From Bog-473 sp963750075 (GTDB lineage: Bacteria > Actinomycetota > Acidimicrobiia > Acidimicrobiales > RAAP-2), in NCBI GenBank assembly GCA_963750075.1, contig CAVVPG010000001.1:310001-374000 (forward strand): a stretch of 64,000 nucleotides of DNA, given 5' to 3'. The first letter of the stretch is position 1. Each line of letters opens with the position of its first letter. Both the position numbers and the translations under genes were made by a program. Below, piece by piece: positions 33,558 through 43,255 of this stretch. Under the pieces are notes generated by a model that worked only from the letters and a program-made list of their open reading frames with translations, was not told the origin of the DNA and did no database searches.

Positions 33558-34275
33558 CGGCGTGCGGGTGATCCCCGTCACCGGCATCGGGGAGGTCGTG
33601 CCCGGGGCCGAGGTGGCGGGGCTCGTCGCGGGCGCCCTGGCGCCCGCCCGGCCCGGGGGGCCCGAACTGCGCGGCGGGGACGTGGTCGTCGTCACCCAGA
33701 AGATCGTGTCCAAGGCCGAGGGGAAGCTCGTCGCCGTCGACCATGGCGATCCCGCCGCCAAGTTGACGCTGGTGGAGAAGGAGTCGGTGCGCGTCTTGCG
33801 CCGCCGGGGCGAACTCGTGATCAGCGAGACGCGGCATGGCTTCGTCTGCGCCAACGCCGGCGTCGACCTGTCCAACGTGGCGGACGGCACCGCCGCGCTT
33901 CTCCCCGACGACCCCGACCGCTCGGCGCGGCGGATCCGAGCCGGCCTCCTCAACGCGCTCGGTGTCGACGTCGGGGTCATCGTCTCCGACACGTTCGGCC
34001 GGCCGTGGCGGCGCGGTGTCACCGACGTGGCCATCGGATGCGCCGGCGTGGCCGCCGTCGTCGACCTGCGCGGGTCTCTCGATGCCGGCGGCCGCGAGCT
34101 CGTGGCGACCGAGGTCTGCGTGGCCGACGAGATCGCCTCGGCGGCCGAGCTCGTCATGGGCAAGGACCGCGGTGTCCCCGTCGCCCTGGTGCGCGGGTTG
34201 CCCGCGCACTGGCTGCGCACCGCCTCGGTGCGGGCCGAGGTCGTCCGGCCACCCGGCGAAGATCTGTTCCGCTGA
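33547..34275 (+). CDS. cofE: Coenzyme F420:L-glutamate ligase, single-domain CofE/FbiB N-terminal type
   Basis: A 242-residue protein starting at GTG 33547, overlapping cofD by 11 bp. VVVTQKIVSKAEGKLV, SETRHGFVCANAGVDLSN and GVIVSDTFGRPWRRG are the conserved CofE motifs. It adds glutamates to F420-0 using GTP. Mycobacterial FbiB is about 450 residues, because a C-terminal nitroreductase-like domain that reduces dehydro-F420-0 is fused; that domain is missing here. The reductase must be encoded elsewhere, or a different cofactor route is used. Confidence 0.92.
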   Translation: MDVDGVRVIPVTGIGEVVPGAEVAGLVAGALAPARPGGPELRGGDVVVVTQKIVSKAEGKLVAVDHGDPAAKLTLVEKESVRVLRRRGELVISETRHGFVCANAGVDLSNVADGTAALLPDDPDRSARRIRAGLLNALGVDVGVIVSDTFGRPWRRGVTDVAIGCAGVAAVVDLRGSLDAGGRELVATEVCVADEIASAAELVMGKDRGVPVALVRGLPAHWLRTASVRAEVVRPPGEDLFR

Positions 34276-34280
34276 GCCCC

Positions 34281-35231
34281 TCAGCCTTGGCGGGCGCCGA
34301 TGAACTCGAGCACGGCGCGGGTCCCGTCAGCCAGCTCGGTCCACGGGCGCCATCCGAGCTGGATCGCCGCTCGCTCGATATCGAGGCTCGAGCGCAAGAG
34401 CTCACCCGGGCGCAGCGGCTTCGACACCGGGGTCACTTCGGCGCTCGCCTGTGCCGCCATGGTGGCGAGGAGCTCGTTGACCGACGTCTCGCGACCGGTG
34501 CCGATGTTGCAGACGAGGCCGCCGCCGCGGGTGGCGGCCCGCACGAATGCGTCGACGACGTCGTCGACGAAGACGAAGTCCCTGGTCTGTTCGCCGTCGC
34601 CGAAGATGGTGACGGGCTCGGACCGCACGATGCGCTCGGCGAAGATGGCGACCACTCCCGCCTCGCCGTGGGGATTTTGGCGGGGCCCGTAGACGTTGGC
34701 CAGGGCCAGGGCGCAGAACTCCAGCGCGTGCAGCTCGCGATAGGCGACCAGGTAGTCGATCACCGACTTCTTCGCCACTCCGTACGGGGAGAGAGGCTGC
34801 TGGGGGTGCGATTCGCGCACGGGCAGGTCCTCGGGTACGGGTTCGCCGTAGAGCGTGCCGCCGCTCGCGGCGAACACCACGCGCTCCGTCTCGGCCTGGC
34901 GCGCGCCCTCCAGGACATTGAGCGAGCCGACGATGTTCACCGTGGCGTCGAAGACCGGCCGGGCCACGGAGACCCGCACGTCGGCCTGCGCCGCCAGGTG
35001 GAACACGAGCTCGGGCCGACGGCGCGCCATGAGCTCGACCACTGCGGGTGCCGTGATGTCGAGATGGTGGATCGTGAGCGCCCTTCCGGCGCTGGCGCGG
35101 GCCTCGGCCAGGTTCGAGAGGGAGCCGGTGGAGAAATCGTCGACGACATCGACCTCGTGCCCCTCGACCAACAGGCGGTCCACGAGGTTCGAGCCGATGA
35201 ACCCGGCCCCTCCCGTCACCATCGTGCGCAT
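34281..35231 (-). CDS. NAD-dependent epimerase, UDP-glucose 4-epimerase-like
   Basis: A 316-residue extended SDR starting at ATG 35231. VTGGAGFIGSNLVDRLL is the NAD loop, FHLAAQADVRVSV a core strand, and YGVAKK holds the catalytic Tyr-x-x-x-Lys. NVYGPRQNPHGEAGVVAIFAERI and IFGDGEQTRDFVFVDDVV are typical of GalE-type epimerases. It likely interconverts UDP-glucose and UDP-galactose or their uronic or N-acetyl forms; specificity cannot be read. It lies 8 bp downstream of the GDP-mannose-pyrophosphorylase-like gene in a minus-strand operon. Confidence 0.88.
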   Translation of the reverse strand: MRTMVTGGAGFIGSNLVDRLLVEGHEVDVVDDFSTGSLSNLAEARASAGRALTIHHLDITAPAVVELMARRRPELVFHLAAQADVRVSVARPVFDATVNIVGSLNVLEGARQAETERVVFAASGGTLYGEPVPEDLPVRESHPQQPLSPYGVAKKSVIDYLVAYRELHALEFCALALANVYGPRQNPHGEAGVVAIFAERIVRSEPVTIFGDGEQTRDFVFVDDVVDAFVRAATRGGGLVCNIGTGRETSVNELLATMAAQASAEVTPVSKPLRPGELLRSSLDIERAAIQLGWRPWTELADGTRAVLEFIGARQG

Positions 35232-35239
35232 GCGACTTC

Positions 35240-36316
35240 TTAGCCCGAGACGCGCTCGCCGTCGACCAGGGTTCCCGAGGACACCACGGCATCCGCCCCC
35301 AGCACGGAGACCGCCCGGACGTCGGCGCGTTGGCCGACGATGGAGCGGGGGCCCATGACCGAGCCGGACACCTGGGCGTCCGCCGCGACATGGCACCCCT
35401 CCATGAGCACCGAGTCCGTCACCAGCGCACCGGCCGAGACCACCGAGCCGCGCCCGAGGATGCTCCGCTCGACCCGCGCGCCGGGCTCCACCACGCATCC
35501 TGCGAAGACGACCCCGGGGCCGACCATCTCGCCCTCCAGCTCGCTCGCACCCTCCACGAGGAAGCCTCGGCCCCCGTCCACGAGCCCTGGGGCCACCACC
35601 GCGCCGCGCTTCCCGTTCACGTAGTCGAAATTCGCCTCCAAGTAGGCCGAGGGGGTGCCGGTGTCGATCCAGTAGCGGTCGTCGGCGCGGGCGAAGAGGC
35701 ATGCGTCGCGCACCATTGCGGGAAACGTCTCCCGTTCGATGGAGACCCGGCCGCCCTCGGGGATCCGGTCGAGGACGGAGGCCTCGAGCACGTAGGTACC
35801 CGCGTTGATCTCGTTGGTGGGCGCCTCGTCGCGGGGCGGCTTCTCGACGAAGGCCGTCACCCTGCCCTCGCTGTCGGTGGGCACGACGCCGAAGGCGGAC
35901 GGGTCGGTCACCGGATGGAGGTGGATCGTCCCCTCGGCCCCACGCTCGCGGTGGAACGCCACGAGGCTCGTCAGGTCCAGATCCGTGAGCACGTCGCCGT
36001 TGACCACCACGAAGGTCTCGGCGATGCCGGCGAACGTGGCCGCGAATCGGACCGCACCCGCCGTGTCGAGCGGCTCGGGCTCGACGGCGTAGGTCAGCCG
36101 TACCCCGGCAGCCTGCCCGTCGGGGTATGCCTCCATGAAGGCGTCGGGCAGGTAGCCCAGGGACAGGACTGCCTCATCCACGCCGTGCAGGGCCAGCTGG
36201 CCGAGCACGCGCTCGATCATCGGGACGCCCACGATCGGGAGCATCTGCTTCGGTGTCGTGAGCGTCAAGGGGCGCAACCTCGTCCCCTCGCCTCCGACGA
36301 GGACGACCGCCTTCAT
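35240..36316 (-). CDS. Nucleotidyltransferase, probable mannose-1-phosphate guanylyltransferase
   Basis: A 358-residue protein starting MKAVVLVGGEGTRLRPLT, the pyrophosphorylase signature GGxGTRLxPLTxxxPK. VVNGDVLTDLD supplies the metal-binding Asp, and FVEKPP and NAGTYVLE are typical. After about residue 240 the chain forms a left-handed beta helix of hexapeptide repeats (GPGVVFAGCVVEPGARV and later). This layout matches the actinobacterial GDP-mannose pyrophosphorylase Rv3264c, though glucose-1-phosphate use is possible. The start overlaps the upstream Thr-rich protein's stop by one base (TAATG). Confidence 0.85.
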   Translation of the reverse strand: MKAVVLVGGEGTRLRPLTLTTPKQMLPIVGVPMIERVLGQLALHGVDEAVLSLGYLPDAFMEAYPDGQAAGVRLTYAVEPEPLDTAGAVRFAATFAGIAETFVVVNGDVLTDLDLTSLVAFHRERGAEGTIHLHPVTDPSAFGVVPTDSEGRVTAFVEKPPRDEAPTNEINAGTYVLEASVLDRIPEGGRVSIERETFPAMVRDACLFARADDRYWIDTGTPSAYLEANFDYVNGKRGAVVAPGLVDGGRGFLVEGASELEGEMVGPGVVFAGCVVEPGARVERSILGRGSVVSAGALVTDSVLMEGCHVAADAQVSGSVMGPRSIVGQRADVRAVSVLGADAVVSSGTLVDGERVSG

Positions 36317-37206
36317 TACTTCGTCGTCGTGGTTGACGAAGGTTTCGTCGTCGTCGTGGACGGGCCCGTCGTCGTGGTCGGCGGCTTCGTCGTCGTGGTG
36401 GTCGCGGGAACGGTGGTCGTCGTCAACGAGCTGGGCACCGTCGTCGAGGTCACCATGTGCGCCGTCGTGGTCGTGGCACCCGGTGTCGTCGTGGTCGTGG
36501 CGACGGGCTGGTTCCCCGCCAGCACCTGTACCAGCGCGAGGATCGTCGTGGTCGGCGGCTTGGGCAGCGACGTGCCGGGGGGCGCAAAGCCCACGGTGAT
36601 GAGCTGCCGGTTCAGGAACTTGAGGTCGGCGGGCTTCAGCGTGGTCAGGCCGCCCGCCTCCACCTGCTCGCCGTTCTTGCCCGTCTTCGTGGTCAACACC
36701 CACGAGCGGGCCAGCACCTCGCCCACCTTCCCGGCATCCGGGGTGCCGGCGGCGCATTTCTCGCCGTTCGTGTACGTGGGCACCTTGGGGGACGGGTACT
36801 TCAACTCCGTGTTGGTGAGGGTGAGCCCGTTGTACTCCTGGGCGAACTTGCCCAACGTCGCGTTGTTGCCCGCCTCGCTCGCCGTCTTGGGTGCGATGAG
36901 CAGGACGCCGCTCCCGGTCGTCGTCAGCCCGGTGGTGGTGCTGGTGGGCGATGCGGCGAGCGCCGGCTCCGTCGTCCCGCAGATGTCGAAGGCCAACCCC
37001 GCGTGCCAGGTCGTGTTCGTGGTCGGCTCCACCACTGCCGGCGTCTGGTCGTAGTGATACTTGGCGAGAGCGACAGATCCGAGCCCGACCAGGACGATGA
37101 TCACCAGGGCGACATACCAGTTGACCGGCATCTGCCCGCGATAGGTGGTGCCACCGCCCGTTGCGGCGGCGCGGGCTACCGACTTCCCAGAAGAGCTTCT
37201 CGCCAT
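36316..37206 (-). CDS. Membrane-anchored protein with Thr/Pro-rich tail, unknown function
   Basis: A 296-residue protein starting at ATG 37206. A short basic N-terminus is followed by one membrane helix (about 29-49, WYVALVIIVLVGLGSVALA). The extracellular part (about 50-235) has two cysteines (in FDICGTTEP and GEKCAAGTP) that may form a disulphide, and no family I recognise. The last ~60 residues are almost only Thr, Pro, Ser, Lys and Val, a typical target of protein O-mannosylation in actinobacteria. Its stop overlaps the start of the GDP-mannose-pyrophosphorylase-like gene by one base, which makes a link to mannosylation attractive but unproven. Confidence 0.75.
   Translation of the reverse strand: MARSSSGKSVARAAATGGGTTYRGQMPVNWYVALVIIVLVGLGSVALAKYHYDQTPAVVEPTTNTTWHAGLAFDICGTTEPALAASPTSTTTGLTTTGSGVLLIAPKTASEAGNNATLGKFAQEYNGLTLTNTELKYPSPKVPTYTNGEKCAAGTPDAGKVGEVLARSWVLTTKTGKNGEQVEAGGLTTLKPADLKFLNRQLITVGFAPPGTSLPKPPTTTILALVQVLAGNQPVATTTTTPGATTTTAHMVTSTTVPSSLTTTTVPATTTTTKPPTTTTGPSTTTTKPSSTTTTK
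36319..36501 (-). repeat. Low-complexity Thr-rich coding tract
   Basis: This tract encodes the C-terminal ~61 residues of the membrane-anchored protein, made of runs of four or five Thr separated by Lys, Pro, Ser, Val or Gly. On the plus strand it appears as GTCGTCGTGGT-like simple sequence. It is imperfect and in frame. Confidence 0.85.
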
Positions 37207-37220
37207 GGCGGGAGGCAACC

Positions 37221-38009
37221 CTACAGCCTGGCGGGGTGACCTCCGGCGGCAGGGGAACCCCGCAGCAGGCCGCGGTAGAGGGCCGTCGTCTCGGGATGGA
37301 GACACCCGAGCCGGGGGTCGCCGCCACCGACGATCTCGGGCACGCGGGAGCCGGGCCGCGCCGGCTCCCCTGCCAGCGAGAGCAGCTCGGCCATCGCCGA
37401 GCGCAATCCCACCCGATTGCCCTCGGCGGCCGTCGCGCGCAGCAGGGCGCGGTAGAGCCGCTCGTCGTAGGGGCTCACCCGCAGCGCCTGCCTTACCACC
37501 CAGGTGGCATCGCTACCACGGCCACGCCGCACCAGCTGCTCGGCGCCCCTCAGTGCAGTGCCGACCACCAGTGACTCGACGCGCGCCTGTGTGCCGTCGA
37601 AGACGGCCCAGTCGGATCTGCGCAGTCCGTCGAAGAGCGGGCCGCGGACCAGGCCCATCGCCTCGACGAGCAGGTGGGGATCGCCCGACGCGGCGAGCGA
37701 GGCGAAGCGCTCGACGTCGGTGGTCACCGATTCACGCACCCGGAGGCTGGCCCCACGGGGGAGGTGAGGCATGCCGTCCGCGCCCCGGCCGAGCGCGCGC
37801 CGGGCGTCGGACGCGGTCGAGTGCACGGTGGGGAGGACGACCGGTTGGTCGGGCCAGAGCGCCAGGGCCCACTCGGCATGGCGAACACCGCACCGGTGGA
37901 AGGCGAGGTACACCACGAGCTCGAGGGCGGCGGCGCGCCGGAAGGGCTCGGCTCCGCCACTGACCGTGACCGGTCCGAGCACCGCGATCTCGACGCCGTC
38001 GACGGGCAC
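37221..38009 (-). CDS. BTAD-domain protein (SARP-type regulator fragment or stand-alone)
   Basis: A 262-residue protein starting at GTG 38009. VEIAVLGPVTVSGG resembles the first strands of a SARP DNA-binding domain, and AAALELVVYLAFHRCGVRHAEWALALWP matches the helices that follow it. After residue 70 comes the bacterial transcriptional activation domain, a TPR-like helical array (WVVRQALRVSPYDERLYRALLRATAAEG). It is shorter than typical SARP or LysM-BTAD proteins, and no ATPase domain is present. The tRNA lies 28 bp upstream on the same strand, so read-through transcription is possible. Targets are unknown. Confidence 0.75.
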   Translation of the reverse strand: MPVDGVEIAVLGPVTVSGGAEPFRRAAALELVVYLAFHRCGVRHAEWALALWPDQPVVLPTVHSTASDARRALGRGADGMPHLPRGASLRVRESVTTDVERFASLAASGDPHLLVEAMGLVRGPLFDGLRRSDWAVFDGTQARVESLVVGTALRGAEQLVRRGRGSDATWVVRQALRVSPYDERLYRALLRATAAEGNRVGLRSAMAELLSLAGEPARPGSRVPEIVGGGDPRLGCLHPETTALYRGLLRGSPAAGGHPARL

Positions 38010-38037
38010 GCAGGGGAACGGTCGGCCAGGCCGAGCG

Positions 38038-38111
38038 TGGGGGCGGAGGGATTCGAACCCTCACTGGGGACGGTTTAAGCGCCCTGCCTCTGCCAGTTGG
38101 GCTACGCCCCC
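38038..38111 (-). tRNA. tRNA with UAA anticodon (nominally tRNA-Leu), short variable arm
   Basis: The minus strand folds as a 74-nt class I cloverleaf including the discriminator. The acceptor is GGGGGCG (38111-38105) with CGCCCCC (38045-38039), discriminator A73 at 38038 and no encoded CCA. The D-arm is GCC..AACTGGCAGA..GGC. The anticodon stem GGGCG/CGTCC (one G-U pair) closes the loop CTTAAAC, giving anticodon UAA. The variable loop is only CCAGT and the T-arm is GAGGG-TTCGAAT-CCCTC. UAA would read the leucine codon UUA, yet bacterial tRNA-Leu normally has a long variable arm. It may be mischarged, specialised or degenerate. Confidence 0.85.
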
Positions 38112-38230
38112 GGTGCTCCATTCTTGACCCCGGCGGGCACGCCCGTGAGGATGACCCGTGGTCGAGGACCTCGGGCAGGTCGATCTCACGACGGCGCGCT
38201 GAGGAGCGGGATGGACCGGCCGGCGAGCGA

Positions 38231-39802
<1,572 letters not shown>

Positions 39803-39956
39803 GAACGGCACCCTACGGACGGAGGCCGGCAGGGTCAATCGTGACCGATTGCTCGTTGGACCGTGACAATGTGAACGGCGCGCGAACACCGGCTGCAACC
39901 CGACCGAAACGACGGGGTGTCGGTTCTGCAACCGCCCAGCCGTTACGCTTTGCCAC

Positions 39957-41216
39957 GTGGGTGCAGTGAATTGTCGGGGCACTGTCCGCAGGCGGACCCA
40001 TCTCATCCGGGCGACCATGGTCGCCGGGCTCCTCGGCGCGTGGCTCTCGACCACTGCCACCGCCGGTGCCACGACCTCGACCACCCTCCCCGGCCCGGCG
40101 CCGAACCAGACCCAGATCAACGCGACGCAATCACAGGTGAGCCAGATCGAGGCGACGTTGACGCAGGAAGAGCAGCAGACGTCGATCCTCGACGACAAGT
40201 ACAACACCGCCGTCCAGAGCCTCCAGAACGCGCAGGCCACGATGAAGTCGCTCACCACCAGCCTGCTCCACACCCGGTCCTCCGTCGAAGCCGACAAGCG
40301 GACCGTCACGACCGACGCCGTCGCGGCGTATGTGTACGGCACGCCGGACACCGGCTTCGCCTCCTACTTCTCCTCGTCGGCCGACCTCAGTCAGGCCCGC
40401 AACCAGTACACCAACCAGATCGTGGGCAACCTCACGAAGGACGAGGCCACCTTGCAACGCTCCGAGGCGCGCTTGCAGAACGAAGAGGTCCAGCAGCAGA
40501 GCGTCGCCGCGCAGGCGCAGGCCGAGGCGGCGCAAGCCAAGTCGTTGGCGCAGGCGAACGAGCAAGAGGCCGCGGCGACGAAGGGGACCCTGGACCAGGT
40601 GCAGGGTCAGCTGGCACAGGAGGTCGCACAAGCGGCGATCCAGGAGGCGCAACAGGAAGCGGCGGCCGCGGCCAAGGCCGCCAGTGAGAAGCAGCAACAG
40701 GAGGCCGCCGCGGCCGCGGCAGCGGCTGCCACCGTGGCCGGCGCGGTGGGCGGGTCGTCCAGTGGTGCCGCGGCGACCGACGCGGCCAACCAGGCTGCGG
40801 GGGCGACCGGGCCGGTCGGCGGGTCCTCGACCGGTGGCGGCGCGGGCATGGCGGCGGTACAGGCGGCAGTGTCCCAGCTCGGCGTGCCCTACGTCTTCGG
40901 CGGCGAGCAGGCCGGCGCCGGCTTCGACTGCTCGGGGCTCGTGCAGTGGGCCTGGGGGCAGGCCGGCGTGTCGATCCCGAGGACCACCGAGTCGCAGTGG
41001 CCCGCCCTGACCCATGTGTCGCTCGACTCGCTCCAGCCAGGTGACCTGCTCTTCTATTACAACCTCGACGGCGACAACCAGGTGGACCACGTCGTGATGT
41101 ACACGGGATCGGGTCCCTACGGGACGGACACGGTGATCCAGGCGCCCTTCACCGGGTCCACGGTGTCGTACTCGCCCATCTTCACGGAGGGTCTCATCGG
41201 GGCGGCGCGGCCCTAG
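39957..41216 (+). CDS. NlpC/P60 peptidoglycan hydrolase with coiled-coil domain (RipA-like)
   Basis: A 419-residue secreted protein. A signal peptide covers residues 1 to about 37 (TMVAGLLGAWLSTTATAGA). Residues 50-260 form long coiled coils ending in a Gln/Ala/Glu-rich stretch, then a Gly/Ala/Ser linker. The NlpC/P60 domain (about 298-419) has catalytic Cys325 in FDCSGLVQWAWG and His378 in VDHVVMYTG. Such enzymes cut D-Glu to diaminopimelate bonds during cell separation. The coiled coil probably regulates access to the active site, as in RipA and PcsB. GTG 39957 is the only start that keeps the signal peptide. Confidence 0.92.
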   Translation: MGAVNCRGTVRRRTHLIRATMVAGLLGAWLSTTATAGATTSTTLPGPAPNQTQINATQSQVSQIEATLTQEEQQTSILDDKYNTAVQSLQNAQATMKSLTTSLLHTRSSVEADKRTVTTDAVAAYVYGTPDTGFASYFSSSADLSQARNQYTNQIVGNLTKDEATLQRSEARLQNEEVQQQSVAAQAQAEAAQAKSLAQANEQEAAATKGTLDQVQGQLAQEVAQAAIQEAQQEAAAAAKAASEKQQQEAAAAAAAAATVAGAVGGSSSGAAATDAANQAAGATGPVGGSSTGGGAGMAAVQAAVSQLGVPYVFGGEQAGAGFDCSGLVQWAWGQAGVSIPRTTESQWPALTHVSLDSLQPGDLLFYYNLDGDNQVDHVVMYTGSGPYGTDTVIQAPFTGSTVSYSPIFTEGLIGAARP

Positions 41217-41324
41217 CCACGACCACTCCCCCGGTGACCTGCGGGGATGGCCCGAGGCGCCGCTGCGGGGCGCGAGTCCCCCGAACCAGGATTTCAGTGC
41301 CCGTGCGCTCGGTACCATGGCCCG

Positions 41325-42206
41325 ATGGCCAGCGGGCGCCCGGCTGTCGGTGAGAGGAACCGGTCGACGGCGATCGTCCCGATCCGAGTCCCCGCCGAGG
41401 AGGCCGACGACCAGGAGGATCCCCGATTGTCGGACGTCGACGAGTGGGGCCGGTCGGAACGCACGCGGGCACTGGCGCGGGCGCTCTACGAGCCGATCTA
41501 CTCGAAGTGGTTCCGCGCCGAGTGGGAGGGCCTCGAGAAAATCCCGACGGAGGGCGGGGCGCTGCTGATCGGCAACCACGCGGGTGCGATCCCCTCCGAC
41601 GCACCGGTGATCATGCACGGGATCGAGAAGGAGCTCGGCCGTCCCGTCTACGGCCTGGCCGACTACTTCTTCAGGACGGTGCCCGTCGTCGGGACGCTGT
41701 GGGCCCGAGCCGGCGGCGTGTCGGCCCGTCCCGCCAACGCCTACCGGTTGCTGAAGGAGCAACGGCAGCTGGCCCTCGTCTTCCCCGAGGGGACCAAGGG
41801 TCCCTCGAAGTCCTTCACGGACCGCTACCAGCTCCGCCGCTTCGGGCGCGGCGGCTTCGTCGAGATCGCCATGCGGGCCGGTGTCCCCGTCATCCCCATC
41901 GCCGTCATCGGCTCGGAGGAGGCCATGCCCGTGCTGCTGCGGCTGCCGACCCTGGCCCGGGCCCTCGGCATCCCCTACTTCCCCATCACGCCCAACCTGT
42001 TGGCCTTCGGGCCCCTCGGCGTCGTCACCCCGTTCCCGGCCAAGTTCAAGCTGCGGGTGCTCGACCCGGTCCACTTCGACGTCCCGGCGGACCAGGAGCG
42101 GTACTCGAAGAGCCGGATCATGGAAGAGTCCGAGCGCATCCGCTCGCTGCTCCAAGAGTCCGTCTACGACATGCTGCGCGACCGGCACAGCGTGTGGTTC
42201 GGCTGA
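41325..42206 (+). CDS. PlsC-type lysophospholipid acyltransferase (Rv0502-like)
   Basis: A 293-residue protein. LLIGNHAGAIPSD (H85, D92) is a spaced version of the acyltransferase His-Asp motif seen in Rv0502-like proteins, and LVFPEGTKG (about 151-159) is the glycerol-phosphate-binding motif. It likely acylates a lysophospholipid or another lipid intermediate at the inner membrane. ATG 41325 is favoured; an in-frame start at 41247 would add 26 unconserved residues. Eight bases separate it from the epimerase-like gene, as in the mycobacterial Rv0501-Rv0502 pair. Confidence 0.85.
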   Translation: MASGRPAVGERNRSTAIVPIRVPAEEADDQEDPRLSDVDEWGRSERTRALARALYEPIYSKWFRAEWEGLEKIPTEGGALLIGNHAGAIPSDAPVIMHGIEKELGRPVYGLADYFFRTVPVVGTLWARAGGVSARPANAYRLLKEQRQLALVFPEGTKGPSKSFTDRYQLRRFGRGGFVEIAMRAGVPVIPIAVIGSEEAMPVLLRLPTLARALGIPYFPITPNLLAFGPLGVVTPFPAKFKLRVLDPVHFDVPADQERYSKSRIMEESERIRSLLQESVYDMLRDRHSVWFG

Positions 42207-42214
42207 CGTCGCCC

Positions 42215-43252
42215 ATGAGCCGGCGGGTCCTCGTCACGGGTGCCGACACCTTCTGGGGTGGCCGCATGATCCAGGCCCTCGAGACCGACCCCACCATGGA
42301 CGTGATCCTCGGGATGGGCACCCGGGCACCGTCGGTGCCGTTCGAGCGGGCGGAGTTCGTGCGCGCCGACCAGACGTACTCCATCATGAACCGGATCGTG
42401 AAGGCGACACAGGTCGACACGATCCTGCACACGTTCATGATCACGAACTCGACCACGGTGCCGAGGCGGGCGATGCACGAGACCAACGTGATCGGCACGA
42501 TGAACCTGCTGGCGGCCGCCGGGGCCGCCGGCTCGTCGGTGCGCCACGTCGTGGTGAAGTCGTCGACGCTCGTCTACGGCTCGGCGGCGAGCGATCCCAA
42601 CACGTTCCACGAGGACACGGTGCGCACGAGCCCCGTGAAGAACAGCGTGGAGCGCTCGCTGGTCGAGGCCGAGGGCCTCGTGCGCGACTTCTCGGAGGAC
42701 AACCCGGCGACACGCGTCACGGTGCTCCGGTTCGCCAATGTCCTCGGCACGCACCTCACGACGCCGATCAGCCGCAACCTGGCGAGGCCGTTGTGCCCGG
42801 CGATCTTCGGCTTCGACCCGCTCCTCCAATTCGTCGAGGAGGACGACGTCGTGCGTGCCCTCGTCCACGTGACCCGGGGCAGCATTCCCGGCCTGTACAA
42901 CGTGGCGGGCGACGGCCGCCTCCCCTGGAGCGAGGTGGCCGGCATCTGCGGGACCCGGCTGGTCCCCCTGTCACCATTCAGCCCGTTGAAGCTCCGTCCC
43001 GTGGCCAGGCTGTTCGACCTGCCCGAGGAGCTGGAGGACCTGCTGCGCTTCGGGCGCGGCGTCGACACGCGGCGGCTCGCGGCGACAGGTTTCAACTACA
43101 ACGCCACCAGCGCCGGCGCGGTGCGCACGTTCATCCGGGCGCTCCGCCTGCGCCGCCAATCGGGTCGCCAGCCGATGTCGTACACCTACGAGCACGACGT
43201 CGAGCAGTTCTTCCGCCACTCGCCGTCGGTGATGGGCGCCACCGACACTTGA
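42215..43252 (+). CDS. NAD-dependent epimerase/SDR protein (Rv0501-like)
   Basis: A 345-residue extended SDR starting MSRRVLVTGADTFWGGRMIQAL, a variant of the GxxGxxG loop. TILHTFMITNST and VVVKSSTLVYGSAASDP are core strands. The expected catalytic Tyr-x-x-x-Lys is replaced by a region SPVKNSVERSLVEAE that lacks YxxxK, so classical epimerase chemistry is doubtful. LRFANVLGTHLTT and VEEDDVVRALVHV continue the fold. It may bind NAD as a regulator or act on a different substrate. It is co-transcribed with the acyltransferase. Confidence 0.82.
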   Translation: MSRRVLVTGADTFWGGRMIQALETDPTMDVILGMGTRAPSVPFERAEFVRADQTYSIMNRIVKATQVDTILHTFMITNSTTVPRRAMHETNVIGTMNLLAAAGAAGSSVRHVVVKSSTLVYGSAASDPNTFHEDTVRTSPVKNSVERSLVEAEGLVRDFSEDNPATRVTVLRFANVLGTHLTTPISRNLARPLCPAIFGFDPLLQFVEEDDVVRALVHVTRGSIPGLYNVAGDGRLPWSEVAGICGTRLVPLSPFSPLKLRPVARLFDLPEELEDLLRFGRGVDTRRLAATGFNYNATSAGAVRTFIRALRLRRQSGRQPMSYTYEHDVEQFFRHSPSVMGATDT

Positions 43253-43255
43253 GGC

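Noticed and set aside
36319..36501. Plus-strand GTCGTC-rich simple repeat as a microsatellite
   Set aside because: It is imperfect and encodes the Thr-rich C-terminus of the gene at 36316-37206, so it is coding low complexity.
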